Position numbers and translations under genes: made by a program | Notes under the pieces: generated by a model | What the model was told of the DNA's origin: nothing | The model's input: the letters and a program-made list of their open reading frames with translations, nothing else | The model's database searches: none | Source: Eremomyces bilateralis CBS 781.70 | Lineage: Eukaryota; Ascomycota; Dothideomycetes; Eremomycetales; Eremomycetaceae | Assembly: GCF_010015585.1 (NCBI RefSeq) | Contig: NW_022985085.1 | Coordinates: 366,867 to 430,866 of the forward strand | DNA length: 64,000 nucleotides | Direction: 5' to 3' | Shown here: positions 1 through 11,759 of the stretch, one piece after another | How positions within the stretch are numbered: position 1 is the first letter of the stretch | How the letters are laid out: every line of letters begins with the position of its first letter

Positions 1-509
1 TCCTTGAGCATGGCCGAACCGCTGCACGTCGTGGTTTGTTACCGCCCCCTCAAAAAAATATCCCTTGTTTCGAGCGCAGCGAGCTACAGGTGATTGTGCT
101 TCCGGCTGGTAACGGCGAACCGTGCTACCTCGCCATTGACTGGCGAAACGACTCATCCCCCTCGAAAGATTCAAGCTATTTGATCTTGCAGCGTAGGTAG
201 CTTAGTTAATAATTTACGATTACCTTTGAAAATCGCGTGAGAGCTGCCCATGATTGATCGTATTGCAGACATGATGAGAACACGATGGACGTCTGCTGTT
301 CACCTACGCCACTTCATATTCCGAGCATAGATCGGGTATTATCAACTGTGTAATCCACAACTATAAAGCACATTACATGTACGCCTCCATCAACGAAGGC
401 AACTCCTTTTCGACTCGTACCACGTACCCTCAACGTGTAGCTAATATTCCACCACCACCCACCATAATCCCCCGACACAGCATGTCGACTGCCAAAACCT
501 TGTCCCCAC
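1..509. other. Left edge, no gene recognised
   Basis: I see no convincing coding region here. The open frames that cross it are low-complexity shadows of the minus-strand gene that ends at 510. The stretch probably holds the 3' flank of that gene. Anything belonging to a neighbour outside the window cannot be judged. Confidence 0.5.
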
Positions 510-2888
510 TCAGTAGAGTCGCCGACCCGAACTCACCCCAAACGATCCATCCGCTGGCATCCGGCGAGCGAAGTGAAACTCGCCCCCCGCTCTCGCGGAG
601 GTGCTGTAGCGTCGTGAATTGGACGCCGACGAGATCGAGGACATGCGTCCGGCCGACTTGAACGGCGTCATCGTCGCCTGCGGCATCGTCGAAGGAAGCG
701 GGGCAGCCCGAGTAAATGGAAGGGTGTTGCCACGAGTGACCACTGTGGAAGTTAGTATCTCTGATACAATGGCCATGATAAGCTATACCTGATCGTGAAG
801 GGATTTGACGTGTTTCTTGAATGTTGAGGCTGCCCAGGTAAGATCGTGGTGTGCTTTGGAAGGAGAAGTGGTCGGGGACTTGATCGACGTGGTTGTCTAG
901 TACGGGTTCTGAGATGAAGGATAAGGCATTCGCGGATGAGACGAGCTGGCTGGGTATATGTGGAGGCAGTTGCATGGAGCTTGGCCGACTTGGTCTCACA
1001 AGTGGTGGCTGAAATCTTGGAGCTGGCCTGGGTTGGTTGAAGAATTCCCTGCTTTGAGGGTATCTCGGTGTCCCAGATATTGATACTAAACCGTGAGGAC
1101 GCAGTCGTGATGGTGTCTGTGGAACTTTACTATAGCGTTGTATCTGGCTCGATTGCAACCGTGGGGTCACGATGCCGGAGTTTGCAAGCGGTCTTGAATC
1201 TTGATAGTGATGATTGAAACTCCTGACACCCCTGATACCCCAGTTAGAAGTTGCCAGTGAGACAGAGCTATAACGTCATACCTAGATGAAACGGAGATAC
1301 GAGTGCTTGGAGACAGCACATCTCGTAGCCCGTCACTTACCGATTCTCGAACATGTCGACCGCTGGAATAGCCCGAGTCTGCAGGCGATGGGCGACTGGA
1401 ATGACGACTATGAGGTAGGTGTAGCGTAGCGCTCCCGGAAAATGCCCCCGGGGAAACAATAGCTTGTTCTTTCGTGGCATAAGCGAATGAACTGAGGCGA
1501 CTGTTTGGCCTGCTAGACTGTGATAGATGCTCGGCTAGGGTCATCGTGCCCGGTCGAGGACGAGCTGTTTGAGGCGGGTAGGTTTCCCCGAGAGCGTTTT
1601 CCTCGTGGCCCTGGTACCCGGATTTCGGATGTGATGCTCTGATCTCGTTGGGTGGTTGATGTTGAGGCGGAACAGGAGGTGGAGGCATCATATCTCGACT
1701 GAATGTTCTCGAGTTTCTTGATAGAGGGTGCCTCATGGTCTCATCGAGTTCCTCATCCTCTAGTCGTCTCTTCTTATGAGATTGGTGTGTAATAGGATGA
1801 GCAAATCGACTGACAGGTCGCTTGAGTAGATGAACTGGATTGGTCGCTGGTAATGTTGCACTGGAGCTCGTTGCTGGATCCGTGAGCGTAGACATTCCAG
1901 TTTCTTCGGCAGATCCTTGCTTTATGGCGGTCGATAAGTTCTCCTCTTGCCTATATTTTGTATGCGGGAATTGGCCTCGAAGACAATTTTCATTGCTGTT
2001 GCTGGTCAATTCTGCTGGCATCACGCCAAGGCGGAGAAGCTGGGCCTTCAACATTCCATTTTGTCTACAATTGATACATTAGCTCAGAATCCAAACCTTC
2101 AGAGGACCAAACTTACTCGACGATGTCTGGGAACTGCGTGAGGTAGTTCTTAATCGTCGTTTCTTTCTCCTTCCAAGATCGGATCTCCTTCTCGCGTTGG
2201 TCCAGGTAGGCCATTCTGGACTTCAACTTTCCGTGTTCCGTTCTAAGTTTTAAGTGGGCGATTTCAAGAGCCGCATAATTACTCTTCGCAGAGACTAAGC
2301 TCGACTGCAGGTCCTTGAGACTCGTAAGAGCGGATGATCCGAACCGAATGAGTGCTCCATAGTGGAACTAACTACGGTCAACGACTGTTACTATCGCACC
2401 ATTTGTCGGAAGACTTACATTCAATGCGTGCATCTCAGTATCGTCATTAGGGAGTTTGACAGGAGGTAACTGGAAGAAGACTTTCGGGATCCGCTTGTCG
2501 TACTGGCCGTCTCGTGCCCCTTTCACCCCGAACAACTTCTTTCCCGTACTGTCGTTGCGATGGGCTGAGCAGAAAGGGCAAGGAGCGACAGGAGCTTCAC
2601 CATCACGATGAAAAGGCGCACCTGGATCGTCAGCAGTTGTGACGGATTGCAGACAGGATATGGCCCGAGACAAGACACACCTCCGCCCTCAAGATGCTCG
2701 CTACATGTGATATGCGCGCATTCCGTAAACCATAACTTCGTTGCAATATCGTAGGCTGGATTCACCGATCCATCCCGTTGCGCATCAATCGCCTCGTACA
2801 CTTCCGTGAGGGTTTTGTTGCAGATTGAGCAACTGAAGATCAATTCCAGCGGGTGCGCTGTCGTCGGGCTTTGATCTTCCCCTTCCAT
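510..2888 (-). CDS. RING-finger/coiled-coil protein, HEI10/Zip3-like in layout
   Basis: Six exons join in frame on the minus strand. The start is the ATG at 2888; the longer open frame to 2924 begins with GTG. The N-terminus has a RING-like cysteine/histidine pattern (CSIC, then CAHITCSEH, then CPFC). A helical, charged stretch of about 90 residues with coiled-coil character follows, split by an intron at about 2055-2112. The rest is a long Ser/Pro/Arg-rich disordered tail ending in GRRLY. Introns have clear signals, for example a TACTAAC branch and CACAG acceptor near 740-780. RING, coiled coil and disordered tail is the layout of meiotic SUMO/ubiquitin ligases of the HEI10/Zip3 group, but the same layout occurs elsewhere. 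The gene model is fairly secure; the meiotic role is inference. Confidence 0.7.
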
Positions 2889-3391
2889 ATCCGCGTATAG
2901 GCCCTGAAGGAGTGACAGTGCCACCGCAATTCAAACCTGAATCTTAAAATCTTAAAATATGCCTTGGATGAGAAGTTGAAAGTGTTCATGATCGCCTGTG
3001 TGGTTGCATCACGTGTTGTATAAGTTGAGAAGGAACGACACTGGAGGATACTGCAGTTTGCTGCGAGCATACCTACCGTACCTTAACTGTGTGGTCGAAA
3101 TGATAGAATTCAGAAATACATCAGTTGAACGATAATTTGAGGACTGGGACTAGGATGGCTGGAAGAACTACGAGGGACAATTGACACAATCAAAGGGGGA
3201 CCCGAAACATCGTACAGATGGAATGTTAATCTTCCGTACGTTACCATAACCACGAGATCACCTCAGTATTTACTGACTTCAAATGGAAAGGGATAGTTGA
3301 GGTGGCGGTAATCTCTTTGCAAGAAGCAGATATATACAGAAGTCGCTTCTTCCCGAACGAAGCCACCCGTACGCCGATCTAGACTGAATGG
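2889..3391. other. Intergenic, upstream of the RING gene
   Basis: This stretch holds the promoter side of the RING/coiled-coil gene and the 3' flank of the complex I gene at 3392-4107. I see no further coding sequence. Open frames on the minus strand near 2840-3070 lack coding character and probably lie in the 5' leader. Confidence 0.45.
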
Positions 3392-4107
3392 CTATGCAAA
3401 CGATCTGCAAGGATAGCTGCTGAAAGTCCAATGTTAGCGATGTTCCTGGAACCACCCCATTCGACTTTAGAGATTGCCACTATATCAACTCACCTAGTGT
3501 CATATCCTTGCTCTGCCTCCGCCAACAACCGGTAATCCTTTGCTCCCACATTCCCCGTTGTTGGATGCATGTTCGTTGGCATTGGCGGCAGTCCACCGGC
3601 TTCCAACACGTCCGCTACCGCTTTATCCTTCCCTTGGAAGAACGCCGCCAACCCCTTTTCCCCCGCCTTCAGTTCCACCAGCTGCTTCTGCCCCGCATCA
3701 CCGATGAGGAGGACATCCTCTTTGGGCGCCGCCTTGCTGCCAACCGTCAACAGCCCCACGACATCGGCGGGCTTCACAACACTGAGTCGCGCATATCCTC
3801 GGCGAACGTCTCGCTTCCAGTATGGATTGTCCGCCAGGTCCGCAGCAGGAACGGTAACCGGGTCGTCGTATGTATTCGGATCGTTGGCTCCCGGGGGCGG
3901 GTTGCGGAATTGAGGGTTCAGCGGAACACCGGTCGATCGGTCGGGGTCAATGGCGAGCCATTTGTTGATCCAGGCACCAATACCACGAGGTTGGACGGTG
4001 TATTTCTACGCATCGGGATGACGAAGATCAGCTTGATATCACGTTCGGGGGAAGGTGAGACGGGTGCATACGTAAAAAGTGGATGTCACTTTGCCTGAAG
4101 GCGGCAT
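3392..4107 (-). CDS. nuo21.3: NADH:ubiquinone oxidoreductase 21.3 kDa subunit (complex I)
   Basis: This is an accessory subunit of mitochondrial respiratory complex I. Three exons are read: 4107-4072, then from 4005 to a GTGAGT donor at about 3491, then a short last exon ending at the TAG at 3392-3394. The protein opens MPPSGKVTS and runs into KYTVQPRGIGAW. The blocks GVPLNPQFRNPPPGAND, DDPVTVPA and DNPYWKRD are the hallmarks of the Neurospora 21.3 kDa subunit and its orthologs, and the total length of about 190 residues fits. Without the last intron the frame would stop at once at 3490, so the C-terminal residues depend on that splice. Two nearby AG acceptors (CAG and CAGCAG) leave one residue uncertain. 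The gene is divergent from the Sok1-like gene. Confidence 0.88.
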
Positions 4108-4777
4108 CGTGAATACCAGATCAGCTGTTTGACGGTGAAACTGACCGGACTCGTGCAATTCAGATGCAATTGACCTTCAAGGTTGGTACGGATCGATGGA
4201 TTCGACGATACAGGTGTGAGTATGGGAGAGGATCGGATGGACGCACGTGACCATGACATCCCCGTGGGCGACTTGGCAACAAAACCGTTTTCAGCCTGAG
4301 GCAACTTTTGATTGTTTAAGCAACAATTCCTAAGCAACAATTCCCCACCAAATCATCAATCACGTGCAGCTGGCATGTCTCTCCTTCCTCCATCCATCGA
4401 GTTCCATGGCGATGATGCGACGCTCAGCGACAGCTGCTCTCCGCTGCTGCTTTGATTACGATTCCCTCATCTCGACATGCGACACTTCTAATTTCCCTGT
4501 TCACTCCTCCTCGTCCTCCTTGGATTTTCCTTCTATTGTCTTCTTTATTTACTTCTTCTACACTTGGGTGTCTTGCTATATTCATTTCCCTTTTCTTTAT
4601 CCTTCGCTTTCACTGTGAACGTCGCTGACCAGTCATACCGTCGTTTACCACCCGCTCATCCTCGTCCATTCGTCATCAATACTTAGGCTTCCGAGTCTCA
4701 CCGTCCAGCACCCGGTGGCATACATACGCTCTACAACACCTTACATCGCGGACAACGGCCACTGCCCGCTGCCCAAT
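4108..4777. promoter_or_regulatory. Divergent promoter region, pyrimidine-rich
   Basis: This 670-base gap lies between the complex I subunit (minus) and the Sok1/TCP11 gene (plus), so it must carry both promoters. The part from about 4450 to 4700 is strikingly C/T-rich on the plus strand, a common feature of fungal promoters just upstream of the transcription start. No specific operator is recognised. Confidence 0.4.
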
Positions 4778-7726
4778 ATGGCTATCAATCCTAAACTGCA
4801 AGAGCTGGACTTGCCAGGCCTCCAAACCGCTGCTGGTATACCTGAAGAAGACGATACCTTGGAACAATCAGTGGAGTCGCCCACGACGCTCAACCCTCCA
4901 GCTCGTCTTGCCTCACGCTTCTATCACTCGTCATCCGCTCGCCGAAAGTCCTCAGCCGCTTCTTCTCGCAGGAACTCCATATCGTCCACCCACTCCCATC
5001 AATCGAACCGTTCGTACCGAGGCACCAACTGTCAAAGCAATCATGTCGCTCAACATCTCCGTCGCGCTTCTATCATAGAGAGCCGCAAAGCTCGTCTTGC
5101 GGATCGAGCTGCACATGCCGAACAAGTCCGGCTACGTGCCGCATTGGCCAAGGCTGCGACTCGCGCTTCAAACAGCGAAGAACGAGCCCTCGCCGCCCAG
5201 CACGCGCGTGAGAAGCACCTCGCACAGGTCGCCGCTGCATGCGCCGAGGAGGTCAAACGCGCAAAGAAGGTAGCGGAGGAGATGAAAGAGCGAAAAGCAG
5301 CGGAAGAGCAGAGATATCGGTTGGAGATGGAGGAGAAGCATGCAGAGGCGGAAAGAAGGCGTGCGGAGTATAAGAAAAATATGAGGAGACCTCGTACCGC
5401 CAGTGTACCTGCCACTGATGCAAAGAAGGAGCTTGCATCTGGTACTCAGTCACCCAAGAGACTGAGTGACCTGACGGCCGCGGCCACGATTCAGGAAGCC
5501 TGGAGAAGGAACCGCCGGAGAAGAGCGCTGGAAGCTTTCGTCGGGCTCGGCCTTACGGTTGAAAAATCGCAAGAAGCGAGCTTCGATGACATATCGACAG
5601 TCCTTGCAGACGACAAAGTGGTGAATAACACTATCCGCGTCCTGGAGATCTTCAACTTGGATGCAGCGGATGACAAGACAACGGTCCCGACGCGGACATT
5701 CCTAAGCGCCTATCTAATACTCGGTCACCCGGCATCAGTTCTAAGCAGAGATGGTGCCCAAGAACAAGACCTTATCAACAAAGCAAAAGACCTTATGATC
5801 TGCTTTGAAGCGGCGGTTTTGAAAGCGATGGAATCGAGCCGCTACATGCCGACTCCGACCCAATTGGAACATTTGTCGTTCGCCTTCACGGCTTACCGGC
5901 AATCTTTTGGCGATTGGAAGGCTCGCGACTCCTCTGCACTCATCGAAGCGATGGTCGCTTCCTTTGTTAACCTCGACGCCATATGGCAATCCGTGAAAGA
6001 CTACACGGATGGCGAAGTGGCTGCCGATTACCGCGAAGGTATTCGAGAAAATCAAGTCATTCTTCTAAGCAAAATCCGAAAACTGGCTGGCCCTGATAAA
6101 ACTCATAATCTCATCAAGCGAGCGATCAGAGAAAGCCGAAGAGCTCGGCCACGACCGAAACCCCTTGGCGACACTCGCCCTAGGGTTGATGTGGACACCG
6201 AGGCGGAGAGTTCCAGGGAACAAGCTACGCCGTCGCATTCACCGGAAGCGACTCATTTGATATCGGCGAGCGGCGCGGAAACTCATGATGAACTCCAGCC
6301 GTCAAATTCATTCGGGAACTTGTTCTCGCTTCTTCCAACCAACCGTAAACTTGTCCACGAACTTGCCATCAACAAAGAATATCGGATTGAACCCTCACCT
6401 CAATCCGATTTCCGTCACGTTTTCAGCCGACAACTATGCGATGATATGAAACGCGGTTTCGAGCAAGGTGAAGGTAACCTATGGACGGTCTCGATGGCCG
6501 AAAACATTCGAGGCAAACTATTGCGACTCCTCCGAGAGGGCAACTCGATGTATAACCTGATCTCCGAGGCGCTCGATCCTTCCTGGGTTGAAAGCCAATG
6601 CAACGCGGGAAATTTCTCCTATGAGAAGTTCTTCAAGTTCATGGCGGACATCCTCCCTCGACTCTGTGCGCCGTTCCGAGACGGGGAAGTCAAGGAGTTG
6701 GTGAACGAGCTGCTGGCGCCTGGTGATTTAGGTGAAATGATCGAGAAGGTTTTCAAACTCCTCCGGACAATTGATCTCCTCTCGCTGGATCATGCGAACT
6801 TCATGCTGACAACTGCTGTCCCTTCGCTCATTGCGGAATCGGCAGGCTATGAACAACGCATGTTCCGACAAGATCTAGAATCCGGAAAGGTTACTCTCGC
6901 ACAGACTAAACGTTGGTGGCACAACGCCAGCGTTAACCTGTTTACGGAATTTGACCGCCGCGATCCGGATGCAGTCGGCGGGCCAAATAACCGGCCGACC
7001 ATGCAACGTATCTATGCGCGAGGTCTTGTCGATCTCTCCGTCGCCGTCCCCTCCCTCCGTGGCGACGAACTCCCCGAAACCCTTTCCTTTGACCAGGACC
7101 GCATTGTGCGCATCCGCGCGGACACTGTGCGTATTACTACCATCGGCGCGATGTTGCTCACCGCCAAAAACCTGCTCAAGCGCGACGTGCGCAGCCAATG
7201 GCGGCCCGAAGCCAACCGGATCTGGGATCTGCTGAAAAACTCGGGCCACACCTCGATGACGGTTTCATCTTCTCTCCCATCCCCCCCTCCCTCGCCATCT
7301 TCATCCGCCGCGCCATCGGCACTGGCGAACTCCATCCTGCAAATCCTCACCTCCGCTCATCCCATGCCCACGTCTTCTCAATCCACCCTCCTCGCGACGG
7401 TCACCCGTCACCTCACCCAAGCCGCTTCGGGCCGGCTTACTGACCCGGTGTTGAAAGTCCTCTTCTCGCGCCTCCGGGCCCACATATTCGCGCGCGTCGC
7501 CGCGAGCAGCTCGGGCGAGCGTGTACGGAGAGCCGCGACGGCTGGAGAGGGGCTCAGCAGCAGCGGTCTGGGCGAGTTTGTGGAGCGGGTGGAAGGACTG
7601 GTCGAGGAGCTTGGGCGGGTGACGAAGGTGGACTGGGCAGGGCATGCGGAGTGGTACGAGCAGCTAGTCCGGGAGGTGGAGGAGGGTGCAGAACGGGAGG
7701 CGAAGGGCGAGAGTCCGCTCAGTTAA
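4778..7726 (+). CDS. Sok1/TCP11-family protein with IQ motif
   Basis: This intron-less gene of about 980 residues belongs to the T-complex protein 11 family, whose yeast member Sok1 is a dosage suppressor of loss of cAMP-dependent kinase. The ATG at 4778 (MAINPKLQEL) is taken as the start because the longer open frame at 4715 begins with GTG. The N-terminal third is Ser/Arg-rich, then strongly Ala/Glu/Lys-rich and likely coiled coil (about residues 105-215). An IQ-like calmodulin-binding motif follows (AAATIQEAWRRNRRRR, about residue 240). The remaining two thirds are helical with TCP11-type blocks such as LVNELLAPGDLGEMI. A Ser/Pro-rich loop breaks the domain near 7260-7315. The family assignment is good; the molecular role in filamentous fungi is poorly defined. 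Confidence 0.85.
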   Translation: MAINPKLQELDLPGLQTAAGIPEEDDTLEQSVESPTTLNPPARLASRFYHSSSARRKSSAASSRRNSISSTHSHQSNRSYRGTNCQSNHVAQHLRRASIIESRKARLADRAAHAEQVRLRAALAKAATRASNSEERALAAQHAREKHLAQVAAACAEEVKRAKKVAEEMKERKAAEEQRYRLEMEEKHAEAERRRAEYKKNMRRPRTASVPATDAKKELASGTQSPKRLSDLTAAATIQEAWRRNRRRRALEAFVGLGLTVEKSQEASFDDISTVLADDKVVNNTIRVLEIFNLDAADDKTTVPTRTFLSAYLILGHPASVLSRDGAQEQDLINKAKDLMICFEAAVLKAMESSRYMPTPTQLEHLSFAFTAYRQSFGDWKARDSSALIEAMVASFVNLDAIWQSVKDYTDGEVAADYREGIRENQVILLSKIRKLAGPDKTHNLIKRAIRESRRARPRPKPLGDTRPRVDVDTEAESSREQATPSHSPEATHLISASGAETHDELQPSNSFGNLFSLLPTNRKLVHELAINKEYRIEPSPQSDFRHVFSRQLCDDMKRGFEQGEGNLWTVSMAENIRGKLLRLLREGNSMYNLISEALDPSWVESQCNAGNFSYEKFFKFMADILPRLCAPFRDGEVKELVNELLAPGDLGEMIEKVFKLLRTIDLLSLDHANFMLTTAVPSLIAESAGYEQRMFRQDLESGKVTLAQTKRWWHNASVNLFTEFDRRDPDAVGGPNNRPTMQRIYARGLVDLSVAVPSLRGDELPETLSFDQDRIVRIRADTVRITTIGAMLLTAKNLLKRDVRSQWRPEANRIWDLLKNSGHTSMTVSSSLPSPPPSPSSSAAPSALANSILQILTSAHPMPTSSQSTLLATVTRHLTQAASGRLTDPVLKVLFSRLRAHIFARVAASSSGERVRRAATAGEGLSSSGLGEFVERVEGLVEELGRVTKVDWAGHAEWYEQLVREVEEGAEREAKGESPLS

Positions 7727-10135
7727 GGAATGGAAGTGTAACGAACATGCATGGCGTTGAGGTATTTGGGTGGACGATCATGGGGGATGATGGGCGCTCT
7801 CTTAGAGGAGGCACGACGATGCTTCCACGCATTCTTTGCATACCCCCTCGGCGTTCTTGGATATCATGCTACGTGGATGGCTGTTCATATACGCGGATAT
7901 ATATGGGGTTGACGACCTGTACGTCGCCGTCGCTTGGTCCGGCAGTCAATACAGACTTGCAATCATTTCCACGATACACTGGGCCTGAGCGTCTGTCGGA
8001 GCGTCTGTGCATTGTTCGTCGGATTTCCCCGCATTCCCCAGATTTCGTGCGGGTCGGGAGCTGGAGATTGTGCTCGTCATGTTGTACAAACGTCGTTGGA
8101 GTCTCTCCAGCTGGGACAAGACGGTGGACGATTCTAGCCATCCCTTGTCTGAGAGTACCTGGTACCTTGCTTGAACATGATGCCATACCAATCCTTCGTG
8201 TCTGCGGTATTTAGTACTCGGGCAGGTTGCTAACCTGTCAAGTCCACGATGCCTCGTGACCATCTATCGAATGAGATCCACTAGGACGTTACAAACGAAT
8301 GACGCATATGCTGATCAATACTGTACCTTGTTGACTTTCCCGCGTGTCAAGTTCGGGGATGAGGTGAATAAGTACTTAACAACTTATCTTTATCTCTCCT
8401 GGATATATTCCTTGGGATAGTTGATCGGTTCTATTGCTGTAGATTCTATAGCACTAATGGCCTTGTGTTCCTCTATTAATCTGAAAGTGCAATAGATGAA
8501 CCTCATCCATGTTCTTTCCAAATCTCCTCAACCCCAAGCCTCGATAGTCGATGTCACGTTGTGGTTTCCTAGACTGGTACATTTCCCCGGGTATGATCCG
8601 TTGGGTGCATCCAGGGTTATCATTTCGCGCCAACCAGAATGCTGCCCACCAATGCCAATTAGGCACAGTACCTAGCTAGTTAGAAAGACGTCAAGACTCA
8701 AGACACTGGCGCTGAAGCTTAACTTGGCCTCTCTTGCAATCTTGCTATCGTAGGCATCTCTTCAGTTTAGGTGTCTTAGAAAATCTTAAGAGCAACGGGA
8801 AATTCCCTACGGACGGGTTTCTGGCTTGGGAATCGTTGCCCGTCCTCCGATACCGCGGCAGAAACTGATAAGAAAGCGGCGATTTCCAATGGGTTGACTG
8901 ACACGATCCGCATCGCGCCTATCTTCATCTCCCTCCCTTTGTAGAGCAATATCACAACCAAAGTCATGGCAGTCCTCCGTGTGGTCCCAGGGCATTCTCG
9001 GTCCCGCTTCCTTACCGTTGAGGCTTTGGAGAATCCTGTGGAGTAATTAGGGAGGCAAATGATACTGTGGGTAGAGATAGAACAGATTATGGAGTCTGCT
9101 TGAAACCGGGGGCTCTGTTAGTTACGGTATTTAATCGCAAGATGTTAGTGATGCATCTTGTGTAGGTAGTAGGCAATGCTTGTGGTCACTCGTGGCCGCA
9201 TTATTCGGACCTTCGGATGTCTTTCAGACCCACGGTATGCCTCAACATAGCAATTGTTGGTTCGCCGTCCCAGCCAAACCGTTGCCGTACTTCAAGCTCT
9301 AACGGTCACTACTCAAGGTCGATCGCCAAGCCGTTCCTGTCACATACTAGGGTTCCATTTCGCTGAGGCAGATAGAATTGGCAATGATTTTCTTCATGGC
9401 TCCTCGCGGTTCGGAACTAGCTGGCTTTCATCCATTGTCTTGGAATCGTGGTGGTCGAATGTGCACCGAAATCGGGTTCATCGACGTCATAACTTCGTTC
9501 CCAGATATCTGGATAGTCTCAATGATTCCCTGTCCTGAAGGTGGTGAGTTTCAAGATTTGGTGGTTCCGAAGCTCCCTATCGGTCGGATGAGGCGACGTT
9601 GATTGAGACTTGCCACCCGGTTTCGGTGCCTCCATATTCGGGGAAGGTTCGGATGGTATTGTTGAACAATTCCCCTCTTGACCAGCTTCTTCGGTTCCTT
9701 GGGACAAGCGGAACCGTATTTTGTTAAGCAGCCACGCACTATCCATTCCGACTCAGCCAACCATGCGATTTGCATCGCTTATCTATTCGTGCCATGGTTA
9801 ATCGGTCCCTGGTTGCGAATGCGTGCTAGGGGCAGTCAGATGATGCCGGCATTCTGGACAACGGATACGGCTGGTTGATAACTACCATATCGCAGTAGAA
9901 TTATGATCGCCTCAATACTAGTATATAGAATCGATGCTTCCCTTGCTCTTTTGCTCACTGCGCGCTACACCGTACGTGTATTGTACGCCTATCCTCTTCC
10001 TTGACAGATTCAAGGCGGCCTCGCCTCGTGGGTTTGAACCCACCACCTGAAGCTGCATCAACTATTATCAGTGCGGAAATCCGGAATTTTGTTCAAGCAC
10101 CCATAGGAATTCAGAAATCGAGCGTCTGAATCCCA
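7727..10135. other. 2.4-kb intergenic region
   Basis: No gene is supported. Open frames are short, lie in several overlapping frames and show no recognisable protein. The first few hundred bases are the 3' flank of the Sok1-like gene, and the end is the promoter of the amino-acid transporter. A short inverted repeat around GTGGGTTTGAACCCAC lies at about 10028-10043; it resembles a tRNA T-arm but has no matching acceptor stem. Confidence 0.45.
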
Positions 10136-11759
10136 ATGGCCGACGTCGCTACCTACATCGATGAGGAGAAAGACCTGGCGATGACCCCGCGCACTTTGTC
10201 CCCGGAAAATAACGACGGTGAGGTGGTCATCCCCGGGCAGAAATTGCCCGGGTTTTGGTGGCAGCGTTGGGGACAAGGATTGAATCTGAAGGATCAATTC
10301 GCTCATGAAGAGCATCAAGCGGTGAAGTACAAAGTCCTGGAATGGTGGTAAGTGAACAATGGGAAATTAGTATTTGGCAAAAGCTGACTCGAAGATTAGG
10401 CAGGTCGGAGCGTGTATGGCCTCTTCTCCGCTACAAGCATGAAATCGAAGGAAACTGACTGATATTCAGTGATGATCGCGGAAACGATTTCGTTAGGCAT
10501 TCTATCGCTGCCACAAGCCGTAGCCGCTCTTGGCATGATTCCGTAAGTGCTTCGCCATGCGGCCGTATTCCGATTGCTAACCTGTTCAGAGGCCTGGTCT
10601 TCATCTTCGTTATGGGAGGACTGGCCTGGATCACAGGCAATGAATACGGCAAACTGAAACTCAAGTACCCAGGCATCTGCGACGTGGCTGACTCTGGATA
10701 CATGCTATTTGGGCGATTCGGATGGTACCTTTTCTCGATCGCTCAACTGGTGGTCTTCGTGTTCATCATGGCGGCACATATCACATCCTTCTCGATCATG
10801 ATGAATGTTGTCACAGAGCACGGAGCTTGCTCGATTCTGTTTGCTCTGACGGGCTTCGGGGTCTCTTTTATCCTGGCTCTTCCACGGACGCTGAAGTCGC
10901 AATCGATCTTCTCCTTCGTGTCATGCGTATCCGTCACCGCCGCTGTGATTATCACCATGATCAGCGTCGGGGTGACCAAACCAAATCCGAACAATTTCCA
11001 GTGGGCCAACACGGCCAGCGACTTTCCGCATGCCATGGTTGCACTGCTGAACATCATCATGGCATATTCAGGACATGTTGCCTACTTTGGCTTTACCTCC
11101 GAATTGAGGGAGCCAAAGGATTTTTGGAAGTCCTTGACTATGTTACTGGGCAGTTCGTCGGTATTATATATCGTGACTGGCTGCGTAATATATTATTATG
11201 TCGGAACGGGAGTGCCATCCCCAGCTCTGGGGGCTGCGTCTCCGCTTGTCCGCAAGATTGCATATGGAATCGCCGTCCCGACCATTGTCGTTGCCGGCGT
11301 TATCAATGGGCATGTTGCATCGAAGCACGTTTACCTTCGAGTTTGGCGCGAAACCAGCGTCCCGCATGAGAGGACTTTCAAGTCATGGTCGAGCTGGGTC
11401 GGGATCGTCTTTGCTCTTTGGGTGCTGGCATGGATCATTGCAGAAGCAATCCCGAACTTCCATCACCTCCTAGCGCTCGTGAGCGCATTGTTCTGCGGAT
11501 GGTTCAGTTTCGGTATCACCGGGTTCTTCTACCTGTACCGTAACTGGGAAGACATCAGGCAAGGCAAAAGGAAGCTGGGGGTGGTGTTCAACATCGGAAT
11601 CGTCATTATGGGTTTCTTGATCGTGAGTCCATCAATCTTTGGGTCTGGCCCGCGCTAACAGTTGCCCAGTGCATTCTCGGTCTTTATGCATCCATAACAA
11701 CTCTGAGCCAAGGCGAGGGTGGATCGCCTTTCTCCTGTGCGGACAACGCTGATGAATAG
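10136..11759 (+). CDS. AAAP-family amino-acid transporter (MTR-like)
   Basis: This is a plasma-membrane amino-acid permease of the amino acid/auxin permease family, close in character to Neurospora MTR. Five exons join in frame: 10136-10347, a 14-base microexon at 10400-10413, 10470 to about 10541, about 10590-11620, and a last exon ending at the TAG at 11757-11759. The hydrophilic N-terminus leads through KYKVLEWW and the microexon into LMIAETISLGILSLPQAVA, the diagnostic first helix. About ten or eleven transmembrane helices follow. Without the final splice (GTGAGT donor near 11622) the frame would stop at 11658; splicing adds CILGLYASITTLSQGEGG and a short tail. Substrate range cannot be read from the sequence. 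Confidence 0.88.

Noticed and set aside
10028-10043. tRNA T-arm-like inverted repeat GTGGGTTTGAACCCAC
   Set aside because: The loop is one base short and neither strand offers a matching acceptor stem, anticodon arm or D-arm at the right distance, so it is treated as a chance palindrome.
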